NCBI GenBank assembly: GCA_023430845.1
Contig: JAEYYJ010000397.1
Coordinates: 1 to 11,473 of the forward strand
Reading direction: 5' to 3'
Length of the DNA stretch: 11,473 bases
From: Pseudomonadota bacterium
GTDB taxonomy: Bacteria > Pseudomonadota > Alphaproteobacteria > Rhizobiales > Hyphomicrobiaceae
Part shown: positions 1 through 7,038 of the stretch, one piece after another
Position numbering within the stretch: position 1 is the first letter of the stretch
Layout: each line of letters starts with the position of its first letter
Made by a program: the position numbers and the translations under genes
Notes under the pieces: model-generated
Databases searched by the model: none
Seen by the model: only the letters and a program-made list of their open reading frames with translations
What the model was told of the DNA's origin: nothing

Positions 1-140
1 ACGTGCTCCAGCAGTACATCGACATCGGGTGTCACTCGTTCTGCCTCTCGGGCTATTTGCACGATGCCGAGGCATGGCGCTTCAAGAAGATGGTTCGCCC
101 GCTTCTTGCCGAGCGGAACAAGGGACGAATGGAGGCCTGA
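1..140 (+). CDS. LLM-class flavin-dependent oxidoreductase, C-terminal fragment (5' end outside window)
   Basis: The frame is open from the window edge (first full codon at base 3) to a TGA at 138-140, giving about 45 C-terminal residues. The peptide contains an IDIGCHSFCLSGYLHDAEAW stretch followed by a FKKMVRPLL helix. This matches the end of bacterial luciferase-like monooxygenases of the alkanesulfonate monooxygenase (SsuD) type, where a G-x-x-x-F-x-LSGYPH-x-EEA strand-helix closes the TIM barrel. Such enzymes use reduced flavin to oxidise small organic substrates, often organosulfur compounds, in the cytoplasm. With only the tail visible, neither substrate nor cofactor (FMN or F420) can be assigned. 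The last 59 bases overlap the 3' end of the convergent methyltransferase gene. The family call rests on the LSGY motif and remembered family ends, not on a search. Confidence 0.72.
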   Translation, partial: VLQQYIDIGCHSFCLSGYLHDAEAWRFKKMVRPLLAERNKGRMEA

Positions 141-978
141 GGCCCGGCGAGAGGTAGAGGCTCTCGATCGTCCGCTCGGCGCGGCCCGAGAGTGTCGCCT
201 GCGCGGACGCCCCAGCATCCAGCAGCAGACGCGTGAGGCCGAGGCGATCCGGCAGCGGCGCGCCATAGGTCTTGGTCCCTGTCATCCCATCATAGGAGAG
301 CGCAAAGCGCACGCCGCGCGCGCGCAGGCCTTCGAGACCATCGATCAGATCCGCCTCCTGAAGCTGGCGCGCATAGCGCCGGTCGCGCCCGACGCTCGTG
401 CCGAGATAGGGTGGATCGAGATAGACGAAGTCACGCGCGCCCCCATCACTTGTCGTGGCCAGCCAGTCGCCCTGACGGACCTCCGTTCGCCTGCGCATGA
501 GATCCGACGCTCCCGCAATTGCCGCTGTCATTCGCGCGGGATCCATACCGAGCCGCCGCTGATCGACGGACTGCGTGAACTGTCCCGCCGCATTGAAGCG
601 CACGGCATTCTTGACGCATCGGCAGATCAGATAGAGCAGGTCGACGGCATCGCCTTCGGCATTGAAGCGCGCCCGCACGGCATTGAAGTAGTCGCGGTCG
701 CCGGGCTTCTGCCCCTCCCAGATCTCGCGATAACGCTGCGCTGTTGCGTCGGGCGCATCGATGATCGACTTCCAGAGTTCGGCGATCGGCGCCAGCACAT
801 CGGCGATGACGTAGCGGCGCGCGACACGTGCATCGAGCGCCCACAGCGTCATGGCCGCCGAGCCGGCAAAAGGCTCGAACCAGGTCTCGACGTCACACGG
901 CACATACGCACCGATGCGCGGCGCAAGTAATCGCTTGGAGCCTTGATAGGGCAGCGGATGCGGCAGCTTTGGCGCCAT
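82..978 (-). CDS. DNA adenine methyltransferase, D12 (Dam) class
   Basis: This 298-residue protein carries the alpha-class N6-adenine methyltransferase motifs in the expected order. Motif X-like PYQGSKR is at residues 10-16 (AdoMet binding). FEPFAGSA at 34-41 is motif I. After a target-recognition region, the catalytic DPPY is at 188-191. It should transfer a methyl group from S-adenosylmethionine to adenine in DNA; the recognition site cannot be read from sequence. No restriction endonuclease lies beside it, so it behaves as an orphan methylase here. The ATG at 978 has no clear Shine-Dalgarno and follows the upstream envelope gene by 9 bases, which suggests translational coupling or at least co-transcription. 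The last ~19 residues (Pro- and Ser-rich) are encoded within the 59-base overlap with the convergent oxidoreductase gene. Family confidence is high; biological role is open. Confidence 0.9.
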   Translation of the reverse strand: MAPKLPHPLPYQGSKRLLAPRIGAYVPCDVETWFEPFAGSAAMTLWALDARVARRYVIADVLAPIAELWKSIIDAPDATAQRYREIWEGQKPGDRDYFNAVRARFNAEGDAVDLLYLICRCVKNAVRFNAAGQFTQSVDQRRLGMDPARMTAAIAGASDLMRRRTEVRQGDWLATTSDGGARDFVYLDPPYLGTSVGRDRRYARQLQEADLIDGLEGLRARGVRFALSYDGMTGTKTYGAPLPDRLGLTRLLLDAGASAQATLSGRAERTIESLYLSPGLRPPFVPCSARQEAGEPSS

Positions 979-987
979 GCGAGAACG

Positions 988-2286
988 CTAGGGCGTCAAT
1001 TGCAACTCGACGCGCCGATCGGCCTGCTGGATCTCGCGCAAAGGCAAGCGCCGTCTGTCGATGCCCTGATAGGGATCGCGCTTGCCGCGCGGCACCAGCG
1101 ACAGCTTGCCAGAGTATCCCGCCGCGCGGAGATAGCGCTCGATGGCTTCGAGGCGCCGCAGCGACAGGCGCATGTTGTAGCTGTCAGGCCCGCGCGCATC
1201 GGCATGCCCCGAAAGCGTGATCCCGGCCGGCTGCTTCAAGCGCAGATATTCAGCCAACAGGGATGCTGCCTTTTCACCATTCGGCGTGAGCACCGCCTTG
1301 TTGCTGGCGAACGTAATAGGCACCGGTATCGGCGCCTGGACTGCTGCAGGCGTTGCCGCCGCAGACCCGGACGGCCGCGCTGGCGGCGGCATGGCGCCTG
1401 CGAGCTTCGTCTCGGATGCCATTGGGACGGAGGAACCCGCAGCGCCCTCGACGGCGCGCACGGATGCAGCAGGCATCGCCGCTGCTGATGCGGGAACGGT
1501 TCCCGCCGACGGAACTGTCGATGGCGCCAGTTTCGATCCTTCAGCCATGGGCGCAGAGGCGCCACTGCCCGCCGTGGCTGCGGCGCGCGGCATCTCCTGC
1601 CCAGACATTTCTTTGCGCGTGCGTGCGACAAGAGCCTCGAACTGGGCAAGTGCGCGCTTGCTCGCTACGTCTTCGCCATCTGCAGGTCGAGCCTGAGCCT
1701 GTGGGCGCTCGATAGGCCGTGGCGACGCAACTGGCGCAGGCGCTCGGTTCTCCGCCGATGCGGGCTTGGCCTGCGGACGCGCGAGCGACGGCGCCGCCGA
1801 CGCAAGCGCGGGGCCGGCCGGCGGCACCACGAGCTGACGCGCAGCACCGCGCACAGGCGCGCCGCCTTCCTTTGGCTCGGAGACGATCGAGAGCTCGAGC
1901 GGCCCGGCGGCAATGCCATCAGGCACGACGGCCGCCCACTGTCCCTCGTCCGTCGCGATCACACTCGCAACCTCCCGCCCATTGGCGAGGATCGTCACCT
2001 TGTGGTTCGGCGGCGAGCGCCCCGCGAGCACGGAAGGCCCACCCGCTTCGATGCGCGCAACCTCGATGGCCAGAAGCGCCGATACGCCTGGCGGCGTCGC
2101 TTTCGGCGGTGGCGTGAGTGCAGCGACTGTCGATTGGCCGGCGGGTGTGGATGTGGCTGCATCCACGGCCGTCGCGGCGGCCGTTTCGACGCGATCAGCG
2201 ATGACGTACGACCATAGGGCGTAGCCCGACGCCACCGCGCCGGTCGAAATGCCTGAAATAATGAGGACGAGCAGAGAGCGACGCAT
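988..2286 (-). CDS. OmpA-domain envelope protein with N-terminal anchor, Ig-like domain and Pro/Ala linker
   Basis: This is a 432-residue protein from the ATG at 2284-2286, which has AGGG seven bases upstream; a GTG one codon earlier is less well spaced. Residues 4-29 are a hydrophobic segment, either a membrane anchor or a signal peptide that could be cut after AVA (~19). Residues ~69-155 look like a small beta-sandwich of the kind found ahead of LysM domains in alphaproteobacterial proteins (LAGRSPPNHKVTILANG). Residues ~156-320 are a low-complexity Ala/Pro/Ser linker. Residues ~322-431 form an OmpA C-terminal domain with SGHADARG at 359-366. Asp363 and Arg378 align with the Asp and Arg that bind diaminopimelate in E. 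coli OmpA. The likely role is tethering the envelope to peptidoglycan in the periplasm. It is first in a same-strand pair with the adenine methyltransferase. Confidence 0.85.
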   Translation of the reverse strand: MRRSLLVLIISGISTGAVASGYALWSYVIADRVETAAATAVDAATSTPAGQSTVAALTPPPKATPPGVSALLAIEVARIEAGGPSVLAGRSPPNHKVTILANGREVASVIATDEGQWAAVVPDGIAAGPLELSIVSEPKEGGAPVRGAARQLVVPPAGPALASAAPSLARPQAKPASAENRAPAPVASPRPIERPQAQARPADGEDVASKRALAQFEALVARTRKEMSGQEMPRAAATAGSGASAPMAEGSKLAPSTVPSAGTVPASAAAMPAASVRAVEGAAGSSVPMASETKLAGAMPPPARPSGSAAATPAAVQAPIPVPITFASNKAVLTPNGEKAASLLAEYLRLKQPAGITLSGHADARGPDSYNMRLSLRRLEAIERYLRAAGYSGKLSLVPRGKRDPYQGIDRRRLPLREIQQADRRVELQLTP

Positions 2287-2412
2287 CACTGCACCCTATC
2301 CAGCAATTATTGTGCGCGCGTCCATCTTTAGTTCCTTTGCTGCAGTGCCGCAACCTTATCGCAACCCTAAGTTAAGGAAGTTAATTACCGCCTACCGCAA
2401 CTGCACCCGGAT
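2287..2412 (-). promoter_or_regulatory. Upstream region of the OmpA-type gene with short direct repeats
   Basis: This gap between the transporter stop and the envelope gene start is visibly A/T-richer than its flanks. On the + strand it contains CGCAACC at 2349-2355 and again at 2360-2366, a period of 11 bases, with a third CGCAAC at 2396-2401. It also contains AAGTTAA at 2369-2375 and 2378-2384, a period of 9. A weak sigma70-like pair reads on the minus strand: TTGCGG, a 17-base spacer, then TAAAGA, ending roughly 35-45 bases before the ATG. The repeats sit at or just upstream of that element, as an activator or repressor site would. The TTAA pairs are 5 bases apart, not 7, so they do not fit the CtrA consensus. 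No terminator for the transporter gene is seen. Function is inferred from position only. Confidence 0.3.
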
Positions 2413-3378
2413 TCAGCGGCGCTGCGTCGGCGAAGGCGCTGGCATCGCACCCGGCTCGGCGGCCTTACGGTCCGGCAGCGTCCCAACAGCAATGCCGCCG
2501 ACAATCAGCAGAAGCGCGGCGGTCGTGAAGACATCGAACGTCTCGCCGAGCGTGATCATCGACGACACGACACCGAACACGGGCACCGCCAGCAGGCCGA
2601 GCGCCGTCGTCGTCGCCGGCAGCGAGCGATTGACCGTGCTAAGCGCCCAGTAAGCGAGCGATGTACTGATGGTGCCACCGTAGACCAGCAGCAGGATAAA
2701 GTGCGGCGTGACGTCGATCACCGGCCAACCCTCGAAGATCAAGGCGACCACACTTGTCAGCGCCGCTCCAAGCAGAAGCTGCCAGAAAAGCAGATCGAAT
2801 GGCGAGGACGCCCATTCGTGAATGCGCGTGTAGACGATACTGACCGCCCAGCAGAGAGCCGCCAGCAGAATGAGCGCGTGCCCCGTGATCACGCCGCTAT
2901 TGTTCCACTCGATGGCCAGCGGATTGACCAGAAGCGCGAGGCCGAGCATTCCGCACGCGACGGCGACGAGCCGCTTTCCGGAGAGCGCCTCGCCGGCAAA
3001 GAGCCACGCGAGCGGGAACACCCACAACGGAGTCGTGTAGGCGACCAGCACCGTACGCCCCGCCGAGACATAAACGAGACCGAGGCTCGTCAGGCTCGCA
3101 AAGAGGCCCATGTGCAGGACCGCCAAGCTCACCACCATCGGCAGATCCTGCCGCGGCGGCAGTCGCAGTTTTCCGCTCAGGAGAGAGATGACGAAGAGCA
3201 CTCCGGCAGCCAGCCAGAGGCGTGTCGCAACGGCCCAAAGTGGCGAGACGTACGATAGGACAGCCTTGTTCACGGGCCAGCTCATGCCCCACGAGAGGGC
3301 AATGACCAGAAGCAGCCCGAAGGCCATGGCCGGCGAGAGCTTCGCGCTCGGTGCAGGTTCGCTGGCCATGATCGACAT
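2413..3378 (-). CDS. EamA/DMT-family transporter, 10 TM
   Basis: From the ATG at 3376-3378 this is a 321-residue polytopic inner-membrane protein with ten hydrophobic segments in two tandem EamA repeats (about residues 18-151 and 162-299). Family hallmarks are an early SWGMSWPVNK in TM1, and a late LAVPVFGVVSSM followed by LGE in the second repeat. These drug/metabolite exporters move amino acids, nucleosides or other small metabolites out of the cell; substrate cannot be predicted. The C-terminus is a Pro/Ala-rich cytoplasmic tail. The open frame extends four codons upstream to a TTG. The ATG is preferred because GGAATTGGAA lies directly before it; a further ATG at 3367-3369 is also possible. 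The gene is divergent from the CoA-transferase across a 189-base gap. Confidence 0.9.
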   Translation of the reverse strand: MSIMASEPAPSAKLSPAMAFGLLLVIALSWGMSWPVNKAVLSYVSPLWAVATRLWLAAGVLFVISLLSGKLRLPPRQDLPMVVSLAVLHMGLFASLTSLGLVYVSAGRTVLVAYTTPLWVFPLAWLFAGEALSGKRLVAVACGMLGLALLVNPLAIEWNNSGVITGHALILLAALCWAVSIVYTRIHEWASSPFDLLFWQLLLGAALTSVVALIFEGWPVIDVTPHFILLLVYGGTISTSLAYWALSTVNRSLPATTTALGLLAVPVFGVVSSMITLGETFDVFTTAALLLIVGGIAVGTLPDRKAAEPGAMPAPSPTQRR

Positions 3379-3555
3379 TTCCAATTCCAATGCGAGGCGG
3401 CCCTTAAGAGCGCCATCGCGCCACTGCCGTCAAGCGGACAAAGCTCCCTTGCATATCAGCAGAGCGCCGTAACCGCCCACCTTCGGTTGCTCTTGCACGA
3501 ATGCGCGGCGTAGTCTCGCGTCACAGGCTGCGCGCTCATGATGCGGCCACAGAAC

Positions 3556-3563
3556 GGAGGAAG
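3556..3563 (+). promoter_or_regulatory. Ribosome binding site of the CoA-transferase gene
   Basis: GGAGGAAG ends four bases before the ATG at 3568. It decides the start against the in-frame ATG at 3538, which would place this site inside the coding region and adds ten residues that do not resemble the family's N-terminus. The rest of the 3379-3567 gap shows no convincing promoter, hairpin or further gene. Confidence 0.75.
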
Positions 3564-3567
3564 TCCG

Positions 3568-4770
3568 ATGTCCGAGAGTTCGCCTGCGCGCGCCGCCCTT
3601 CCCCTCGCTCATCTGCGTGTCCTCGATCTGACCGCTCATCGCGCCGGACCGACTGCCGTGCGTCAGCTCGCCGACTGGGGCGCGCAAGTCATCAAGATCG
3701 AGCCGCCGGCGGAAGACGATGTCGATCCCATGGGCGGCAGACGCCACGGCTTCGATTTTCAGAATCTCCACCGCAATAAGCGCTCCATGACGCTCAATCT
3801 CAAGAGCGCGGAGGGGAAGGCGATCTTCATGGCGCTCGCGAAGGACGCCGACGTGATCGTCGAGAACTACCGCAGCGACGTGAAGCTGCGGCTCGGCGTC
3901 GACTACGACAGCGTCGTCAAGATCAATCCGCGCATCATCTACGGCTCCATCTCCGGCTTCGGTCAGTCAGGGCCCGACGCGACGCGTCCCGGTGTCGATC
4001 AGATCGCGCAGGGCATGGGCGGCCTCATGTCGATCACGGGACTTCCAGGCCAGGGCCCCGTACGCGTCGGCATCCCCATTGCGGATCTGACATCCGGCCT
4101 CCTCCTCGCACAGGCCATCATGCTCGCGCTTTACGAACGCGAGCGCTCCGGCAAGGGACAGTGGGTGCACACCTCGCTCATCGAAGCGCAGATCTTCATG
4201 CTCGACTTCCAGGCCGCGCGCTGGCTCATGAAAGGGGAGGTCCCGGGACAAGCCGGCAACGATCACCCGACAAGCATTCCCACCGGCGTTTTCCCGACCA
4301 GCGATGGCCACATCAATATCGCCGCATCCGGCGACAACCTGTTCAAGCGCTGCTGCGAAGCCCTCGGCACCCCGGAAATGCTCACCGATCCCGAGTACAT
4401 GACGAGCGCCAAACGCTCAGCGAACCGCAAGGTGCTCAACGAAAAATTCGCCGCACGAACACGCACGAACACCTCCGCGCACTGGATTGCCGCCCTCAAC
4501 AAGGCCGGCGTTCCGTGCGGACCGATCAACACGATCGACAAGACGTTCGCCGAACCGCAGGTCCAGCATCTCGGCATTGCGCGCACCATGCACAGCGGCA
4601 AGCTCGGCGACGTCAAGGTCGTCGGCCAGCCGATCAACATGTCCCGCTTTCCGCAGCCCGAAGCGCTCGAGTCAACACCCGAGCTCGGCGAGCATACGGC
4701 GGACGTGCTGGCGGATCTCGGCTACGGCGATGCCGACATCAAGGCGTTCAAGACCAAGGGCGTGATTTAG
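3568..4770 (+). CDS. CaiB/BaiF (class III) CoA-transferase family protein
   Basis: This 400-residue protein is the usual length for the family. It opens with LPLAHLRVLDLTAHRAGPTA, the typical N-terminal strand and first CoA-binding loop. It continues through DWGAQVIKIEPP, an LDLKS-like NLKSAEGK segment, ADVIVENYR, and IYGSISGFGQSGP. Asp173 in IADLTSG sits where the catalytic aspartate lies in formyl-CoA:oxalate CoA-transferase (Asp169). Class III enzymes form interlocked dimers in the cytoplasm and move CoA between carboxylic acids through an aspartyl-CoA anhydride. The acid pair (oxalate, carnitine, succinate, mesaconate, aromatic acids) cannot be read from the sequence. No acyl-CoA dehydrogenase or hydratase is adjacent, so the pathway is not fixed by context. 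It is divergent from the transporter and ends 7 bases from the convergent VOC gene. Confidence 0.92.
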   Translation: MSESSPARAALPLAHLRVLDLTAHRAGPTAVRQLADWGAQVIKIEPPAEDDVDPMGGRRHGFDFQNLHRNKRSMTLNLKSAEGKAIFMALAKDADVIVENYRSDVKLRLGVDYDSVVKINPRIIYGSISGFGQSGPDATRPGVDQIAQGMGGLMSITGLPGQGPVRVGIPIADLTSGLLLAQAIMLALYERERSGKGQWVHTSLIEAQIFMLDFQAARWLMKGEVPGQAGNDHPTSIPTGVFPTSDGHINIAASGDNLFKRCCEALGTPEMLTDPEYMTSAKRSANRKVLNEKFAARTRTNTSAHWIAALNKAGVPCGPINTIDKTFAEPQVQHLGIARTMHSGKLGDVKVVGQPINMSRFPQPEALESTPELGEHTADVLADLGYGDADIKAFKTKGVI

Positions 4771-4777
4771 ATAGGCG

Positions 4778-5620
4778 CTACTCAGCAAATATCAGCGTCG
4801 CATTGAAGGCCGCGCGAGCTGGCACGACAAGATGCCCGCCCGCCTCGACGAACGGAATGCCGTTCGTCTTCAGGACGCCGGCAGCACGCGACACGGACAC
4901 CGTGCGGAAGCCAAGCGCGGCCATATATGTCGAGCGACCGGCTGCATCGGGCATGCCATCGCCGAATTCGCGCCGCGCAGCCGCCTCAGTAACGATCTCC
5001 AGATCGGTCTGCGAGACGACAACCACCTTCCCACCCTCGATATCGCGCACGCACTCCGCGCCGAACATGCGCACATAGAGTTCGGATGCTCCCACCGGAT
5101 CAGGATGCACGAACACGGCTCGCGAGACGGCGACGACGCCGTTCGCGTGCCGCCGCCACTCGTCGCGCCACACCAGATCGCGCGTGAAGTGATGGCAGAA
5201 GTAGATGCGTCCATACTGCGTATCGCTATCCGGGATAGAAACCGTGCGGAATGTCGCCTGATGCTCACCATCCGCGAGGCGAACGGGGCGCGAGAATTCT
5301 CGCGGCGCCTTCGCATTGACACCGGCTCCACTCAAAGCCGCATGGAGAGCGGCCGTGTCCTCCGTCCCGAATACGAAGCCATTGAGACCGAGCGGCGACG
5401 CCTGCACATCGGGGCGCACGTCGGGCGCGGCATCCTTCGGCACTGCGATCAGCTCGAGATAGTCCGTCCCGAACATCGCGAGATGGTTCATCGAACCGAG
5501 CGTGTGATAGCCGCGCTCTGTCAGCGTGAAGCCAAGCCGGCGAAAAGTCTCGGCTGCACCGTCGATATCGGTGCGGGCATTGATGACCACATGGTCGAGT
5601 GTCGGGACAGGGAGCGCCAT
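4778..5620 (-). CDS. VOC-superfamily protein with glyoxalase-like domain
   Basis: From the ATG at 5618-5620 this is a 280-residue protein. It starts with the classic VOC opening PTLDHVVINA (His10), followed by LGFTLTERGYHTLGSMNH and FGTDYLELIAV (His46, Glu56), a pattern of the glyoxalase-like domain family (Pfam Glyoxalase_2/3 type). CHHFTRDLVW (His143-144) lies in the middle, and a second beta-alpha-beta-beta module follows from about residue 160 (AVFVHPDPVGASELYVRMFG). VOC proteins bind a divalent metal and act as lyases, dioxygenases, epimerases or resistance proteins; which applies here is unknown. An in-frame ATG seven codons upstream (5641) also has a GAGGA. The internal start is preferred because AAGAGG is ideally spaced and the N-terminus then matches the family. 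The gene is divergent from the SDR gene and convergent with the CoA-transferase. Confidence 0.85.
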   Translation of the reverse strand: MALPVPTLDHVVINARTDIDGAAETFRRLGFTLTERGYHTLGSMNHLAMFGTDYLELIAVPKDAAPDVRPDVQASPLGLNGFVFGTEDTAALHAALSGAGVNAKAPREFSRPVRLADGEHQATFRTVSIPDSDTQYGRIYFCHHFTRDLVWRDEWRRHANGVVAVSRAVFVHPDPVGASELYVRMFGAECVRDIEGGKVVVVSQTDLEIVTEAAARREFGDGMPDAAGRSTYMAALGFRTVSVSRAAGVLKTNGIPFVEAGGHLVVPARAAFNATLIFAE

Positions 5621-5626
5621 TCGGAA

Positions 5627-5632
5627 CCTCTT
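5627..5632 (-). promoter_or_regulatory. Ribosome binding site supporting the internal start of the VOC gene
   Basis: On the minus strand AAGAGG ends six bases before the ATG at 5620, inside the first codons of the longer alternative frame that starts at 5641. That upstream ATG also has a GAGGA, four bases away, so both starts remain possible. Confidence 0.5.
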
Positions 5633-5751
5633 CGGATGCATCAGGTCCTCATATCACAGCCGTGCGGCGCGTCCCAGTTGCACATCACCGGCTTTGGGCG
5701 GAAAGTGGCGCCAGCGAAACAAGCATCAATGCATGATGGAGGTACGCGCGA

Positions 5752-6663
5752 ATGAAGGTCTTCTGCACAGGCGCTTCCGGCTACATCGGCGGCTCGATTG
5801 CGGCCTCGCTCGCCGCCGCCGGCCACGAGATCCGCGGGCTCGTGCGCTCGCCTGAGGCTGCCGAGAAGGTTCGTGCACATGGCATCACGCCCGTCACCGG
5901 AACGCTCGACGATGCCGCCATCCTCGCTACAGAGGCGCGCGCCGCCGATGCAGTGATCAACGCCGCTAGCGCCGACCATCGTAACGCCGTCCTTGCGCTG
6001 CTCGGCGCGCTTGAAGGCTCCGGCAAAGCCTTCATCCATACGAGTGGATCGAGCGTGGTCGGAACACGCTCAGCCGGCCAGCGCGTGGAGGATGTCTTCG
6101 ACGAAACGACGCCCTTCACGCCCTCGCCTGCCCGCGCCGCCCGCGTGGAGCTCGACAAGATGATCCTTTCCTATGCGAGTAAGGGCGTGCGATCGACCAT
6201 CGTCTGCCCGAGCCTCATCTATGGCCTCGGTCGCGGCGCAAAAGCCGACAGCGTTCAAATTCCGTGGCTCATTCGCACGGCAAAGAAACATGGCATCGCC
6301 AGACACTACGGTCCGGGCGAGAATGTCTGGTCGAACGTGCACCTCGACGATCTCGTCGATCTGTACTTGCGCGTACTGGAGAAAGCCCCAGCCGGCGCCT
6401 TCTACTTTGCCGAGAATGGCGAGAACTCCATGCGCGAAGCGTGCGTCGCCATCAGCCGTATGCTCGGCTTCGCCGGCACGACCGAGGCGATGACACTCGA
6501 GGAAGCTGCCGCCGAATGGGGCGAAGGCCCCACCCAGGACACCATGGGCTCGAATAGCCGCGTCCGCGCCGTCCGCGCGCGCACGGAACTAGGCTGGGCG
6601 CCTAAGGCGTGCACGCTGATCGAGGAAATCAGCCAGGGCTGCTACCGCGAGCCGCAGCCATAA
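5752..6663 (+). CDS. NAD(P)-dependent epimerase/dehydratase family protein (atypical extended SDR)
   Basis: This 303-residue protein begins directly with a Rossmann nucleotide-binding loop, TGASGYIGG (Gly7, Gly10, Gly13). It continues with HEIRGLVRSPE, DAVINAAS at 66-73, IHTSGSSVVG at 95-104 and CPSLIYGLGRG at 152-162, which together define an extended short-chain dehydrogenase/reductase. The usual catalytic Tyr-x-x-x-Lys is not evident. The segment that should carry it reads TPSPARAARVELDK (123-136), without a Tyr. It may be an atypical SDR that binds nucleotide and works differently or not as a dehydrogenase. Substrate is unknown. GGAGG at 5738-5742 sits nine bases before the ATG. It is divergent from the VOC gene across ~130 bases and followed, same strand, by the 2TM gene after a 96-base gap. 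Confidence 0.88.
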   Translation: MKVFCTGASGYIGGSIAASLAAAGHEIRGLVRSPEAAEKVRAHGITPVTGTLDDAAILATEARAADAVINAASADHRNAVLALLGALEGSGKAFIHTSGSSVVGTRSAGQRVEDVFDETTPFTPSPARAARVELDKMILSYASKGVRSTIVCPSLIYGLGRGAKADSVQIPWLIRTAKKHGIARHYGPGENVWSNVHLDDLVDLYLRVLEKAPAGAFYFAENGENSMREACVAISRMLGFAGTTEAMTLEEAAAEWGEGPTQDTMGSNSRVRAVRARTELGWAPKACTLIEEISQGCYREPQP

Positions 6664-6759
6664 AGTCGCATCGACTCGTCGGGAACCGATCGAGCCCCCA
6701 TATGCGTTTAGGGTTCGGGCCGCGTTGCGGCTCTGTACGCTACGCTTTGGGAGAGAATT

Positions 6760-7023
6760 ATGGTTCACCACAACGAGATCGAGGCCGCACGCCGGCGCGT
6801 CGCTGCGATCGAGGGATTTTACGTCCACCTCGCCGCGTATGTGGGCGTGCTCCTCATTCTCACGGCGCTCAACGCCAACATGGGCGATGAGTGGTGGGTC
6901 CAGTGGGTCTGGTTTGGCTGGGGCATCGGCATTGTCGCCCATGCCCTCGCGGTTTACGCCACGAAACCGCAGTTCGTCGTCAATTGGGAGCGGCGGAAGT
7001 TTCGCGAGCTCGTCCGGCGATAA
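6760..7023 (+). CDS. 2TM domain-containing small membrane protein
   Basis: This 87-residue protein has a charged N-terminus (NEIEAARRRVAAIEGFYVHL), a first membrane span at about 20-38, a short Trp-rich loop (GDEWWVQW), a second span at about 47-67 and a basic cytoplasmic tail ending WERRKFRELVRR. This is the layout of the 2TM domain family, in which the region before TM1 resembles that of histidine-kinase-associated 2TM proteins. No enzymatic residues are apparent and its function is not known. A GGGAGAG lies a few bases before the ATG. It may be co-transcribed with the upstream SDR gene (96-base gap without a clear terminator). Its stop codon lies within a hairpin that probably ends transcription. 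Confidence 0.82.
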   Translation: MVHHNEIEAARRRVAAIEGFYVHLAAYVGVLLILTALNANMGDEWWVQWVWFGWGIGIVAHALAVYATKPQFVVNWERRKFRELVRR

Positions 7024-7033
7024 GGCCGGACGA
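7010..7033 (+). terminator. Probable intrinsic terminator overlapping the stop of the 2TM gene
   Basis: A perfect 9-bp stem, TCGTCCGGC (7010-7018) with GCCGGACGA (7025-7033), encloses a six-base loop GATAAG that contains the TAA stop. It is followed by AATTT, a weak T-tract. It lies exactly between two convergent genes, where it could also act on the opposite strand, although no T-run follows in that direction. The stem is certain; terminator activity is inferred from position. Confidence 0.5.
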
Positions 7034-7038
7034 ATTTC

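Noticed and set aside
64..930. Long open frame (288 codons) on the + strand, opposite the methyltransferase.
   Set aside because: The translation is Arg/Ala/His-rich with no domain, and the opposite frame holds all methyltransferase motifs. It is a GC-driven shadow.
2371..2384. Possible CtrA site (two TTAA boxes) upstream of the OmpA-type gene.
   Set aside because: The boxes are 5 bases apart, while the CtrA consensus needs 7. Retained only as part of the direct-repeat observation.
2701..3258. Open frame of 185 codons on the + strand, opposite the EamA transporter.
   Set aside because: The product is highly charged and low in hydrophobic residues, the mirror of membrane-protein codons. No ribosome site or family is seen.
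3430..3771. Open frame of 113 codons on the minus strand across the transporter/CoA-transferase gap.
   Set aside because: It overlaps the well-supported CoA-transferase start region, has no recognisable domain and lacks a good ribosome site.
6717..6733. Hairpin GGGCCGC-GTT-GCGGCTC in the gap between the SDR and 2TM genes.
   Set aside because: The 7-bp stem includes one G-T pair and has no T-run after it, so it does not qualify as an intrinsic terminator. Such stems are common in GC-rich DNA.
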